A DNA stretch of 64,000 bases, from the NCBI RefSeq assembly GCF_001735805.1, contig NZ_CP017248.1, forward strand, positions 1,178,001 through 1,242,000, in the 5' to 3' direction. A program made the position numbers and the translations under genes. The notes beneath the pieces were generated by a model. The model saw nothing but the letters and a program-made list of their open reading frames with translations. It did no database searches and had not been told where the DNA came from. The DNA is from Streptomyces fodineus. GTDB lineage: Bacteria; Actinomycetota; Actinomycetes; Streptomycetales; Streptomycetaceae. Below, piece by piece: positions 17,131 through 24,957 of the stretch (within the stretch, counting starts at the first letter, position 1; every line of letters starts with the position of its first letter).

Positions 17131-19164
17131 TTACCAGGTGTGGGTGATGGTCACGGGGGTCGAGGCGTTGTAGAGCTCCCCCACCGCGCGCAGTTCGAAT
17201 CGTGCGGCGGTCTCCTGCTGCTCGGGTCGCAGCCCGGTGAGGAAGCAGGCGCGCTGGCAGGTGCCGCCGAGGAAGCGGCGGGTGCCGTCGGGCAGGAGGC
17301 GGTGCAGCTCGTAGTGGCGGACGGCGCCGGGGGCGGCGTTCCAGGCGAGGCGCAGGTCGCCGCCGTTCGCGGCGGTGATGCGGGCGTCCGTGGGGGCGGC
17401 CGGTGCGGTGACGGTGTCGCGGACGGCGAGGCCGCCCAGGCGCCAGCGCACGGGGCCCTGGGTGGCGGTGAGCCGGACGCCGAGGGCGTGGACGGTGCCG
17501 GTCAGCCCGGTCCCGGTGAGCGGAAGCGTCACGGTCTGCCAGCCGTTGACCGACTTCACACGCACACCCTTGTTGACCGAGCTCACAGCCAGATATGTGT
17601 ACGGCGGGGTCGCCCCGGCCTTGCTGGGCTCGGCCGTCGCCACAGCGAGCTCGACGTTCACAGCGCCCGCGTCGGCCCGTGACGTCAGCTCGAAAACCGT
17701 GTTCACACCGATCGGCAGCCGGGTCGCGTACAGATCCAGCACAGCCGGTTGATCGAGTTCACCGTCCACCAGCACACTGCTGCCGCCCCGCCAGGCATCG
17801 GCGAAGTCGAAGGACACCGCCGGCCGCTGCCCCGCCGTGCGCACCACCCACCGCCGCCCCGGCAGCCGGTCCTGGAGTCCGAGGTGGTTCCAGGCCGCGT
17901 CCGAGGTGACGGCCCCGTCCTCGTACCAGCGCAGCCCGTGCCCGGTGTTGAACATGGTCGCGAACGGCAGCGAGGTCACCGTCGACCGGTCGGCGACCGA
18001 CACCGCCGGCGCCCGCCACGGGTCGCTCGGGTCCGGCCGGGACGGGTCCGCCGACCGCCCGGTCCAGAACCGGTCGTCGGCGGCGTGGAAGTCCTCCGGT
18101 GCGCGCTGGTCGGCGGGCAGGTGGTTGCGCGTCCACTCGGGCCGGTAGAACCCGATCGAGGTGACGTGCGGCTTGCCCGCCGGCACGATCGCGTCCCAGT
18201 TCACCGACGTACCGGACCCGTTCGACTCGACATCGACGCCCGCCCACAACTGATAGCGGCTGCGCCCCAGTCGGTCCGCCTTCGTGCCCGAGGACGCGAG
18301 CGTGCCCGCGCTCCACCGGAAGTCCACGAACATGTCGTCGGCGGCCTGGAAGAACGCCTGGTTCTGGCTGTCCAGCGCGCCCTGCCAGCTGACCGTGCCG
18401 TTCACGGTCATCGCGTCGTACCAGGTCACCCGCTGTCCGCGCGCCGCCCCGAGCGCTTTCAGCTCCTTGACGAAACCCAGCATGGCCTGGCCCAGCGCGG
18501 TGTTCCCGCCGTCCGTCTCGGCGTTCACGAACCAGCCGTCGAAGCCGTAGGCCGCCGCGACCGCGACGAGCTGCGCGGCCAGCGGATAGTGCCCGGCCGC
18601 GTCCTTCTGCACGAGGTCCCGGGTCCACTGGAGCTGCCCGCCGTACGCCACCGGCGGCAGGAAGATGTTCCCGAGCACCGGGACGCCGTGCCGGTGGGCC
18701 GTGTCCACGATCGGCGCGTTGGGCGCGAGGATCAGGCCCTCGCCGGCCGAGCCGCCCCAGAAGACCAGCTCGTCCAGGTAGGCCCAGTGGGTGAGGGCGT
18801 AGTAGTCGGCGGTGGCCGAGCCCTGGGAGGGGTTGCCCGAGGTGGGGCCGAAGGAGACCAGGGCCTGGATGCGGGCCTGGCCGGAGCGGGCGGTGGTGTT
18901 AGCCGGGGTCGGGGTGAAGCGGGCGGCGAGCGGCACGGACGCGGCGTTGAAGGCGAGGTCGGGGTCGTCGGCAGCGCGCCAGCTCTTCAGGCTGCGCCAG
19001 GTGATGCCGGTGCCGGGGCTGCCGGAGGGGAGCGAGTCCGGGTACCAGTAGGAGGCGTACGGCGGGGTCGCGGTGGCTTTGGGGCGGGTGGCCGCGAGGG
19101 CGGGCGGCGGGAACAGGCCGGCGGCTGCGCCGGCGATCAGGACGGTGCGTCTGCTGGGGTTCAC
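17131..19164 (-). CDS. GH85 endo-beta-N-acetylglucosaminidase (ENGase)
   Basis: A 677-residue enzyme from GTG 19164, overlapping the stop of the GH5 gene. A Tat-like signal (PSRRTVLIAGAAAG) points to export. The GH85 barrel spans about residues 35-370, with DELVFWGGSAGEGLILAPN and the catalytic pair in FVNAETDGG: Asn 214 holds the transition state and Glu 216 is the acid/base of this family. Beta-sandwich and fibronectin-like parts follow. ENGases cut the chitobiose core of N-glycans between the two GlcNAc units, releasing the glycan from the protein. This is the diagnostic gene of the locus. Preference for high-mannose or complex glycans cannot be read here. Confidence 0.93.
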   Translation of the reverse strand: MNPSRRTVLIAGAAAGLFPPPALAATRPKATATPPYASYWYPDSLPSGSPGTGITWRSLKSWRAADDPDLAFNAASVPLAARFTPTPANTTARSGQARIQALVSFGPTSGNPSQGSATADYYALTHWAYLDELVFWGGSAGEGLILAPNAPIVDTAHRHGVPVLGNIFLPPVAYGGQLQWTRDLVQKDAAGHYPLAAQLVAVAAAYGFDGWFVNAETDGGNTALGQAMLGFVKELKALGAARGQRVTWYDAMTVNGTVSWQGALDSQNQAFFQAADDMFVDFRWSAGTLASSGTKADRLGRSRYQLWAGVDVESNGSGTSVNWDAIVPAGKPHVTSIGFYRPEWTRNHLPADQRAPEDFHAADDRFWTGRSADPSRPDPSDPWRAPAVSVADRSTVTSLPFATMFNTGHGLRWYEDGAVTSDAAWNHLGLQDRLPGRRWVVRTAGQRPAVSFDFADAWRGGSSVLVDGELDQPAVLDLYATRLPIGVNTVFELTSRADAGAVNVELAVATAEPSKAGATPPYTYLAVSSVNKGVRVKSVNGWQTVTLPLTGTGLTGTVHALGVRLTATQGPVRWRLGGLAVRDTVTAPAAPTDARITAANGGDLRLAWNAAPGAVRHYELHRLLPDGTRRFLGGTCQRACFLTGLRPEQQETAARFELRAVGELYNASTPVTITHTW

Positions 19165-20417
19165 GAGCGGGTGCCTCCGTGTGGGGTGGGGAGTACCTGG
19201 TCGGGAGTGACGACCTCGGTGATGCCGCGCGTGGCGAGGTGGTCCTTGTCGTCCGCGCGGGTGTCGAGGACGGTGGTGGGGCGGGCGCCGTCGGCGACGA
19301 GCCGGAAGAAGGCTTCGAAGACGGGTCCGCCGGGGGCGCAGCCGGAGCGGCGGGCCGGATCGCCGGGTACGGCGAGGGCGGTGGTGCGGACGGCGGGGTC
19401 CGGGCGCGGTGCGCGGGCGGCGTCGGCCAGCACCCGTGCGAGGTCCTTGGGGCGTCGGTCGTCGCTGAACAGACCGAGCCCGTACTCGAGTTCGGGGAAG
19501 TCGGCGAGGTCGCGGGAGACGTCGTAGGAGCACCACCAGGTGATGCCCCACAGGCCGGGGCAGTCGAGGGCGTGGGTGACGGTCGCCTCGGCGAAGGCGG
19601 CGGCGTGCTCGGCGGGCACGAGCGGCGCGGGCGCGCCGACCTCCTGCAGCCACACCGGCCGGTGGGGGGCGTCCGCCCAGGCCTTGCTCAGCTCCACCAG
19701 GTAGGCGGCGTGGTGTTCGGCCGGCACCGAGGTACGGCCGTGGCGCTGGGCGGTGCCGTTGAACACCCAGGAGTGCACGGCGGTGAGGTCGCCGAGCCGG
19801 GCGGAGTGGCCGGGGGTGAAGGGCTGGTCGTCCTGGTACCAGGCGGCGTCGTAGGAGGCGTGCAGATGGAGCCGGTCCGGGGCGCCCTCGGCGCAGGCGG
19901 CCAGCATCCGGGTGAGCCACCGCTCGGCCTCCTCGGAGGTGATCCGGTCGGGGTCGGGATGGGGGCCGGCGGCGAACTGGTTGACCTCGTTGCCGACGGT
20001 CATGCCGAGGAAGTTCGGCCGGTCGGCGAGGGCGGCGGCGAGGGTGCGCAGATAGGCGGCCTGGCCCTCGACCACGTCCGGGTCGGTGAAGAGGTTGCGC
20101 CGGTGCCAGGTGCGCGTCCACGCGGGCAGGAAGTCGAAGCTGCTCACGTGTCCTTGCAGCCCGTCCACGTTGACATCGAGGCCGCGTTCGGCGGCGGCGT
20201 CGGCGAGGGCCACGAGCTGCTCGACGGCACGCGGGCGGATCAGGGTCCGGTTGGGCTGGAAGTAGGGCCACAGCGGGAAGACGCGGATGTGGTCGAGGCC
20301 GAGCGCGGCAATCGCGTCGAGGTCGGCGCGCACGGAGTCGAGGTCGAAGTCGAGCCAGTGGTGGAACCACCCGACGCTCGGGGTGTAGTTGACGCCGAAG
20401 CGCACGGCAGGGGGCAT
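19161..20417 (-). CDS. GH5 glycosidase, probable beta-mannosidase (GH5_18-like)
   Basis: A 418-residue barrel without signal peptide. ATG 20417 is preferred because AAGGA precedes it by 6 bases; an ATG at 20435 has no ribosome site. The sequence starts VRFGVNYTPSVGWFHHWLDFD, with the acid/base Glu in TVGNEVNQF and the nucleophile Glu in WLQEVGAP. It resembles the GH5 beta-mannosidases that act on the Man-beta-1,4-GlcNAc core of N-glycans in Bifidobacterium. Placed between the importer permease and the ENGase, it would split the core disaccharide after the alpha-mannoses are removed. Subfamily assignment is inferred and needs a phylogeny. Confidence 0.82.
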   Translation of the reverse strand: MPPAVRFGVNYTPSVGWFHHWLDFDLDSVRADLDAIAALGLDHIRVFPLWPYFQPNRTLIRPRAVEQLVALADAAAERGLDVNVDGLQGHVSSFDFLPAWTRTWHRRNLFTDPDVVEGQAAYLRTLAAALADRPNFLGMTVGNEVNQFAAGPHPDPDRITSEEAERWLTRMLAACAEGAPDRLHLHASYDAAWYQDDQPFTPGHSARLGDLTAVHSWVFNGTAQRHGRTSVPAEHHAAYLVELSKAWADAPHRPVWLQEVGAPAPLVPAEHAAAFAEATVTHALDCPGLWGITWWCSYDVSRDLADFPELEYGLGLFSDDRRPKDLARVLADAARAPRPDPAVRTTALAVPGDPARRSGCAPGGPVFEAFFRLVADGARPTTVLDTRADDKDHLATRGITEVVTPDQVLPTPHGGTRS

Positions 20418-20443
20418 GGAGTGTCCTTGGGGCATACCGGTGT

Positions 20444-21349
20444 TCAGCCCTTGACGGCGCCCTCGCCGACCCCGCGGAAGAAGTACCGCTGAAGGCAGGC
20501 GAAGAGGGCGATGAGCGGGGCCACGGCGATCACGGTGCCGGCGGCGACGAGGCGTTCGTCGGCGGCGAAGGTGCCGTGCAGATAGTTCAGGCCGATGGTG
20601 AGGGTGAACTTGGACGGGTCGCTGAGCACGATCAGGGGCCACAGGAAATCGTCCCAGGCGCCCATGAAGGCGAAGATCGCCACGACGGCCACCGTCCCCT
20701 TCACCGACGGCAGCGCGACGCGCAGGAACCGCTGCCAGACGTTGGCGCCGTCGACGTAGGCCGCCTCCTCGATCTCGTACGGCAGATTGCGGAAGGCGCC
20801 CCGCATCAGCAGCACGTTCATCGCGCCGATGGCGCCGGGCAGCACGACCCCGATGAGCGTGTTGTTCAGGCCGAGTTCGCGCATGGTGGTGAACTGGGCG
20901 ATGACGATGCCCTCCACGGGCACGAGCATCGCCAGCACGAACACCAGCGTGGTCACCTTCCGGCCGCGAAAGCGCAGGCGGGCCAGGGCGTATCCGGCGA
21001 GCGCCGAGCCGGCACAGTTGGTGACGACATTGGCGGTGGCGACCTTCAGGGAGTTCAGGGCGTAGTCCCAGACGGGGATGGTGTCGGCGACCCGGGTGTA
21101 GTTGTGCAGGGTGGGGCGGGCGGGCAGGAAGCTCGGCGGCGAGCTGTAGATGTCCTCGGTGGGGCCCTTGAGGGAGGTGGACAGCTGCCAGAGGAAGGGG
21201 CCGACGGTCAGGGCGAGGACGGCGAGGAGCAGCAGATAGCGCCAGACCAGTTCACCGACGCGGATGCGGCGGCCGTGTTCGTCGGTGACGCGCGGCTCCT
21301 TGCGCACGGTGACCGGCGGCTCGGGCCGCACCTTCTCCAGGACGCTCAT
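20444..21349 (-). CDS. ABC oligosaccharide importer permease (CUT1, MalG type)
   Basis: A 301-residue permease with about six helices after a ~35-residue charged N-terminus. The cytoplasmic coupling motif EEAAYVDGANVWQRFLRVALPSVKG matches the EAA loop of CUT1 permeases. Its ATG overlaps the stop of the other permease gene. It imports the operon's oligosaccharide, presumably a mannose-rich or N-glycan fragment. No ATPase gene is in the operon, so a shared MsiK-type ATPase encoded elsewhere is likely, as known for other Streptomyces CUT1 importers. Confidence 0.93.
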   Translation of the reverse strand: MSVLEKVRPEPPVTVRKEPRVTDEHGRRIRVGELVWRYLLLLAVLALTVGPFLWQLSTSLKGPTEDIYSSPPSFLPARPTLHNYTRVADTIPVWDYALNSLKVATANVVTNCAGSALAGYALARLRFRGRKVTTLVFVLAMLVPVEGIVIAQFTTMRELGLNNTLIGVVLPGAIGAMNVLLMRGAFRNLPYEIEEAAYVDGANVWQRFLRVALPSVKGTVAVVAIFAFMGAWDDFLWPLIVLSDPSKFTLTIGLNYLHGTFAADERLVAAGTVIAVAPLIALFACLQRYFFRGVGEGAVKG

Positions 21350-22233
21350 GACTCGTCCCTCCGGTCGGCGCGCAGCACCAGCAGCATGAGGGCGACGGTG
21401 ACGACGAACACGACGACCGAGAGCGCGGAGGCGTAGCCGACGCGGCCGGTCAGGCCGGTGCCGGTGCGCTGCACGAGCATGACGAGGGTGGTGTCCTCGC
21501 CGGCCGGGCCGCCGCTGGGTCCGGCCATCAGGTACACCTCGGAGAACACCTTGAACGCGGCGACCGAGGAGAGCGCGGCGACCAGCACCATGGTGGAGCG
21601 CACGGCCGGCACGGTGACCGAGAGGAAGCGCCGCACCGGTCCGGCCCCGTCCACGGCGGCGGCCTCGTGCAGTTCGCGCGGCACGTTCGCCAGCGCCGCC
21701 AGATAGATGATCATGTAGTAGCCGAGGCCCTTCCACACCGTGACCGCCATCGCGCTCAGCAGGAGCAGCCACTGGTCGCTGAGGAACCCGACCCGGCCGA
21801 TGCCGGCCGTCTCCAACAGGGAGTCGACCAGGCCGCGTTCGTCCAGCAGCCACACCCAGATCAGCCCGACCACCACGATCGAGGCGACGACCGGGGTGTA
21901 GAAGGCGGAGCGGAAGAAGGTGATGCCGGGGATGTTCTTCTGCACCAGCAGCGCGAGCAGCAACGGCAGGACGACCAGGGCGGGCACGACCCCGACGACG
22001 TACAGCGTGCTGTTGCGCAGGCCGGTCCAGAACATGTCGTCGTGGAGCAGCTCACGGAAGTTGGCGAGGCCCACGAAGTGACCCGGCAGCAGGGTGCGGC
22101 GGTCGGTGAAGGAGTTCACCAGGGTGGAGACGAACGGGTAGAGCACGAAGACGCCGGTGACGAGCAGCCCGGGAGCGGCGAACAGCCAGGGGCTGAGGGG
22201 GAGTTGGCGCCTGATGCGGACGGACGCGGCCAT
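21346..22233 (-). CDS. ABC oligosaccharide importer permease (CUT1, MalF type)
   Basis: A 295-residue permease with six predicted helices. The EAA motif reads HEAAAVDGAGPVRRFLSVTVPAVRS. The start ATG 22233 lies 5 bases after the stop of the binding-protein gene, so the frame upstream of it belongs to that gene's shadow. It pairs with the overlapping MalG-type permease to form the membrane channel of the importer. Confidence 0.93.
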   Translation of the reverse strand: MAASVRIRRQLPLSPWLFAAPGLLVTGVFVLYPFVSTLVNSFTDRRTLLPGHFVGLANFRELLHDDMFWTGLRNSTLYVVGVVPALVVLPLLLALLVQKNIPGITFFRSAFYTPVVASIVVVGLIWVWLLDERGLVDSLLETAGIGRVGFLSDQWLLLLSAMAVTVWKGLGYYMIIYLAALANVPRELHEAAAVDGAGPVRRFLSVTVPAVRSTMVLVAALSSVAAFKVFSEVYLMAGPSGGPAGEDTTLVMLVQRTGTGLTGRVGYASALSVVVFVVTVALMLLVLRADRRDES

Positions 22234-22238
22234 GGCTG

Positions 22239-23525
22239 TCAGCCCTGCTGAAGGAGGCGGTTGGCGGCGTTGACAGCGTTGTCGAGAGCCTGCTTGGGGC
22301 TCTCCTTGCCCTGGAGGGCCTTGGCCACCTCGTTGCGCAGCGCGGTCTTCATCTGGTCGCTGAACAGCACGGGCGTGTAATTGACGGCGCTCTTCAGGGA
22401 CTTGGCGGCGGCGATGCGCACCCGCGTCTCGTCGGTGCCGTCCTCCTTGGTGAAGTACGGGTCGTTCAGGGAGCCGGCGGTGCTCGGGAAGATGGCGACC
22501 TTCTTGGCGAAGGACATCTGGTTCCGCGCGTCGGTGACGAAGTGGGCGAAGGCGACGGCGGCCGGGGTGTGTCTGGTGTGGGAGTTGACCATCACGCCCA
22601 TCACGTACATGTTGACGTGCCCCGTGCTGGTGATCTGGTCGGTGATGCCGATGTTCCGGTACAGGCTCGGCGCGTTCTTCTTGAAGTTGTCGAGGTCGAG
22701 GGCGCTGCCGGGATTCATGGCGACGGCGCCGGTGAGGAACTTCTTGCCGGAGGACTCCGGCGTCGCGGTCAGCGCCTGCGGATCGAGTGCCTTGGCGTCG
22801 TACAACTCCTTGTACTTGCTGAGGAGTTCGACTCCCTTGGCGTCGTTGAAGGCGAACGCGGTGCCCTGCTTGTTCATCAGGGTGACGCCGTAACGGCCGA
22901 AGTCCTCGACGGTGGGCACGTTGGCGAGGGTGGCGACCTTGCCGCCGCTCTTCTGCGCCATCCGCAGGGCGTCGGCGAAGAGTTCGCCGTACGTCTTCGG
23001 CGGCTGGTCGGGGTTCAGTCCGGCCTGTGTGAACAGGGCCTTGTTGTAGAAGAGCGGGCCGGTGTTCAGGTACCACGGGAAGGCGTACGTGCCGCTCATG
23101 CCCGGAACTTGATGGCTGGCCCAGGCGCCGTCCAGGTACTCGGACTTGTACTTCCCGGCAGCCTTGTCGAGGTCCATGGCCAGTCCGGCCTTGGCGAGCG
23201 GGGCGACCAGGTCCGGGGAGACGTTGACGACGTCGGGCAGCGTGCCGCCGCCGGCGTCGGCGCTGAGCTTGTCGGGGTAGCCCTCGGCGGGCTGGTCGAC
23301 CCACTTCACATGGGTGCCGGGGTACTTCTTCTCGAAGTCGGCTATGAGACCGTCGAAGTACGACTTGAAGTTCGCGCGCAGATTCCAGGTCTGGAAGGTG
23401 ATGTCGCCCTCGACCTTGCCGGAGGCGTCGGTCGTGCCGGCGTCATCACCTCCCGAGCCGCAGGCGCTCAGCGGCAGGACGAGGGCGACGACAGCGGCGG
23501 CGAGGGCTCTGCGAGGTGTGGGCAC
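22239..23525 (-). CDS. oligosaccharide-binding lipoprotein of the CUT1 importer
   Basis: A 428-residue extracellular binding protein. GTG 23525 gives a normal lipoprotein signal (basic PTPRR, hydrophobic stretch, lipobox LPLSAC); GGGAG lies 10 bases upstream. The fold is the family-1 solute-binding type (ITFQTWNLRANFKSYFDGLIADFEKKYPG, then LPDVVNVSPDLVAPLAKAG). It heads the six-gene operon running through GH38. Ligand unknown; an N-glycan or mannosidic oligosaccharide is inferred from the three glycosidases behind it. Confidence 0.9.
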   Translation of the reverse strand: MPTPRRALAAAVVALVLPLSACGSGGDDAGTTDASGKVEGDITFQTWNLRANFKSYFDGLIADFEKKYPGTHVKWVDQPAEGYPDKLSADAGGGTLPDVVNVSPDLVAPLAKAGLAMDLDKAAGKYKSEYLDGAWASHQVPGMSGTYAFPWYLNTGPLFYNKALFTQAGLNPDQPPKTYGELFADALRMAQKSGGKVATLANVPTVEDFGRYGVTLMNKQGTAFAFNDAKGVELLSKYKELYDAKALDPQALTATPESSGKKFLTGAVAMNPGSALDLDNFKKNAPSLYRNIGITDQITSTGHVNMYVMGVMVNSHTRHTPAAVAFAHFVTDARNQMSFAKKVAIFPSTAGSLNDPYFTKEDGTDETRVRIAAAKSLKSAVNYTPVLFSDQMKTALRNEVAKALQGKESPKQALDNAVNAANRLLQQG

Positions 23526-23678
23526 GAGGACACGACTCCCTTGGCGCGTCGGGCTGTTGGTGGCGCCAGAGACCATGCCCGCGCCGTTCGGAGAAAGTCA
23601 ATGCAGTCATCCGAACTAAAGCAATAGGCCGTTCATCAGTGCAGGTCAGAGATGTTTGGCCGAGAACTTGCCGTCGTG

Positions 23679-23720
23679 CGCTAATGCGCTTTAGGGTCTT
23701 GACACTCAAGCGCATTAGCG
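23679..23720. promoter_or_regulatory. paired LacI-type operators with TTGACA box between them
   Basis: CGCTAATGCGCTT (23679-23691) is repeated in perfect inverted form as AAGCGCATTAGCG (23708-23720). Each arm also holds a near-palindromic GCGCTAATGCGC core, so two LacI-type operators lie 29 bases apart centre to centre. TTGACA (23699-23704, plus strand) sits between them, a possible -35 box for the regulator gene. Confidence 0.65.
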
Positions 23721-23745
23721 AGCACCCTCGGGAAGGGGGAGAAAC

Positions 23746-24825
23746 GTGCCGACCAAACGGTCCCCGGCACGCCGGCCCACGATGAAGGACATCGCCCGGC
23801 GGGCCGGGGTCTCCGAGAGCGCCGTCTCCTTCGCGCTCAACGGCCGCCCCGGGGTCTCCGAGGCCACCCGGGCCCGGGTCCGGCGGGTCGCCGAGCAGCT
23901 CGGCTGGCGCCCCAGCACGGCCGCCCGCGCCCTGTCCGGCGAGGGCGCGGCCACGGTCGGCTTCGTCCTGGCCCGCCCCGCGCACACCCTGGGCGTCGAC
24001 TCCTTCTTCCTCCAGCTCGTCTCCGGCATCCAGGAGGTGCTCGCCGAGCGGCACTTGGGGCTCCTGTTCCAGGTCGCCGGGGACGTGACGGAGGAGTGCG
24101 CGGTGTACCGGCGGTGGTGGGCGGAGCACCGCGTGGACGGCGTGCTGGTCGCCGACCCGCGCGCGGACGACCCGCGCCCCGGCCTGCTGGACGAACTCGG
24201 GCTGCCCGCCGTGGTGATCGGCGGCGCCCCGGACGTACGGCATCCCGGCCTGTCCACGGTCTGGGCGGACGACGCGGGTGCGATGGCCTCCGTGGTGGAC
24301 GAGCTGACGGCGCTCGGCCACCGGCGGATCGTGCACATCGCCGGACTGCCCGAGCTGGCCCACACCCGGCGCCGTATCGCCACCTTGCGTGCGGAGGCGG
24401 AGCGGCGCGGGCTCACCGAGGTCTGTTCGGTCACCACCGACTACTCCGACGCGCAGGGGGCCGCCGTCACCCGCCGGGTCCTCGGCGGCTCCCCCGCGCC
24501 GACGGCACTCATCTACGACAACGACGTGATGGCCGTGGCCGGCGTGGCCGCCGCCACCGAACTGGGCTTCCGGGTCCCGCAGGACGTGTCGGTGGTCTCC
24601 TGGGAGGACTCGGCGCTGTGCCGCATGGTCACCCCCCGGCTGTCGGCGCTGTCCCGGGACAGCGTGGAATTCGGCCGGACGGCGGCGCGGGAGCTGCTGG
24701 CGCTGCTGGACGGGGAAGCGGCGCGCGCGGTGGGAGTGCCGGTACCGCGGCTCACCGGGCGCGGCAGCACGGGGGCGGCGGCGCCACGGACCGTCTCGCC
24801 CGAAGTGCCGCCGCAGCAGCGGTAG
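23746..24825 (+). CDS. LacI-family transcriptional regulator of the N-glycan operon
   Basis: A 359-residue repressor from GTG 23746, preceded by GGAAGGGGGAG. The LacI helix-turn-helix and hinge are clear (MKDIARRAGVSESAVSFALNGRPGVSEATRARV... STAARALSG). A periplasmic-binding-type effector domain follows, with TALIYDNDVMAVAG and PQDVSVVSWEDS. It is divergent from the importer-glycosidase operon and stands next to paired operators, so it most likely represses both directions until an oligosaccharide binds. The last ~20 residues are Pro/Thr-rich and probably flexible. Confidence 0.93.
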   Translation: MPTKRSPARRPTMKDIARRAGVSESAVSFALNGRPGVSEATRARVRRVAEQLGWRPSTAARALSGEGAATVGFVLARPAHTLGVDSFFLQLVSGIQEVLAERHLGLLFQVAGDVTEECAVYRRWWAEHRVDGVLVADPRADDPRPGLLDELGLPAVVIGGAPDVRHPGLSTVWADDAGAMASVVDELTALGHRRIVHIAGLPELAHTRRRIATLRAEAERRGLTEVCSVTTDYSDAQGAAVTRRVLGGSPAPTALIYDNDVMAVAGVAAATELGFRVPQDVSVVSWEDSALCRMVTPRLSALSRDSVEFGRTAARELLALLDGEAARAVGVPVPRLTGRGSTGAAAPRTVSPEVPPQQR

Positions 24826-24853
24826 TTCACGCGAGCGACGGCTCGCCCTCTCC

Positions 24854-24895
24854 GGGGCGGCCAGACGTACGGTGACATCGTCGGCCGGCCGCCCC
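24854..24895. terminator. long-loop hairpin between convergent lacI-type and GH29 genes
   Basis: GGGGCGGCC (24854-24862) and GGCCGCCCC (24887-24895) form a perfect 9-bp stem around a 24-nt loop, between the ends of two converging genes. There is no T-run. Confidence 0.4.
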
Positions 24896-24957
24896 TTCGC
24901 GGCCAGGCTCCAACGGCCTGATCCTGCCGGACCGCGAGCGCGCCGCCCGACCGGCGT

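Noticed and set aside
13932..17147. 1071-codon plus-strand open frame
   Set aside because: It lies opposite the GH38 gene, whose translation shows all catalytic motifs; the plus product has none and lacks a ribosome site.
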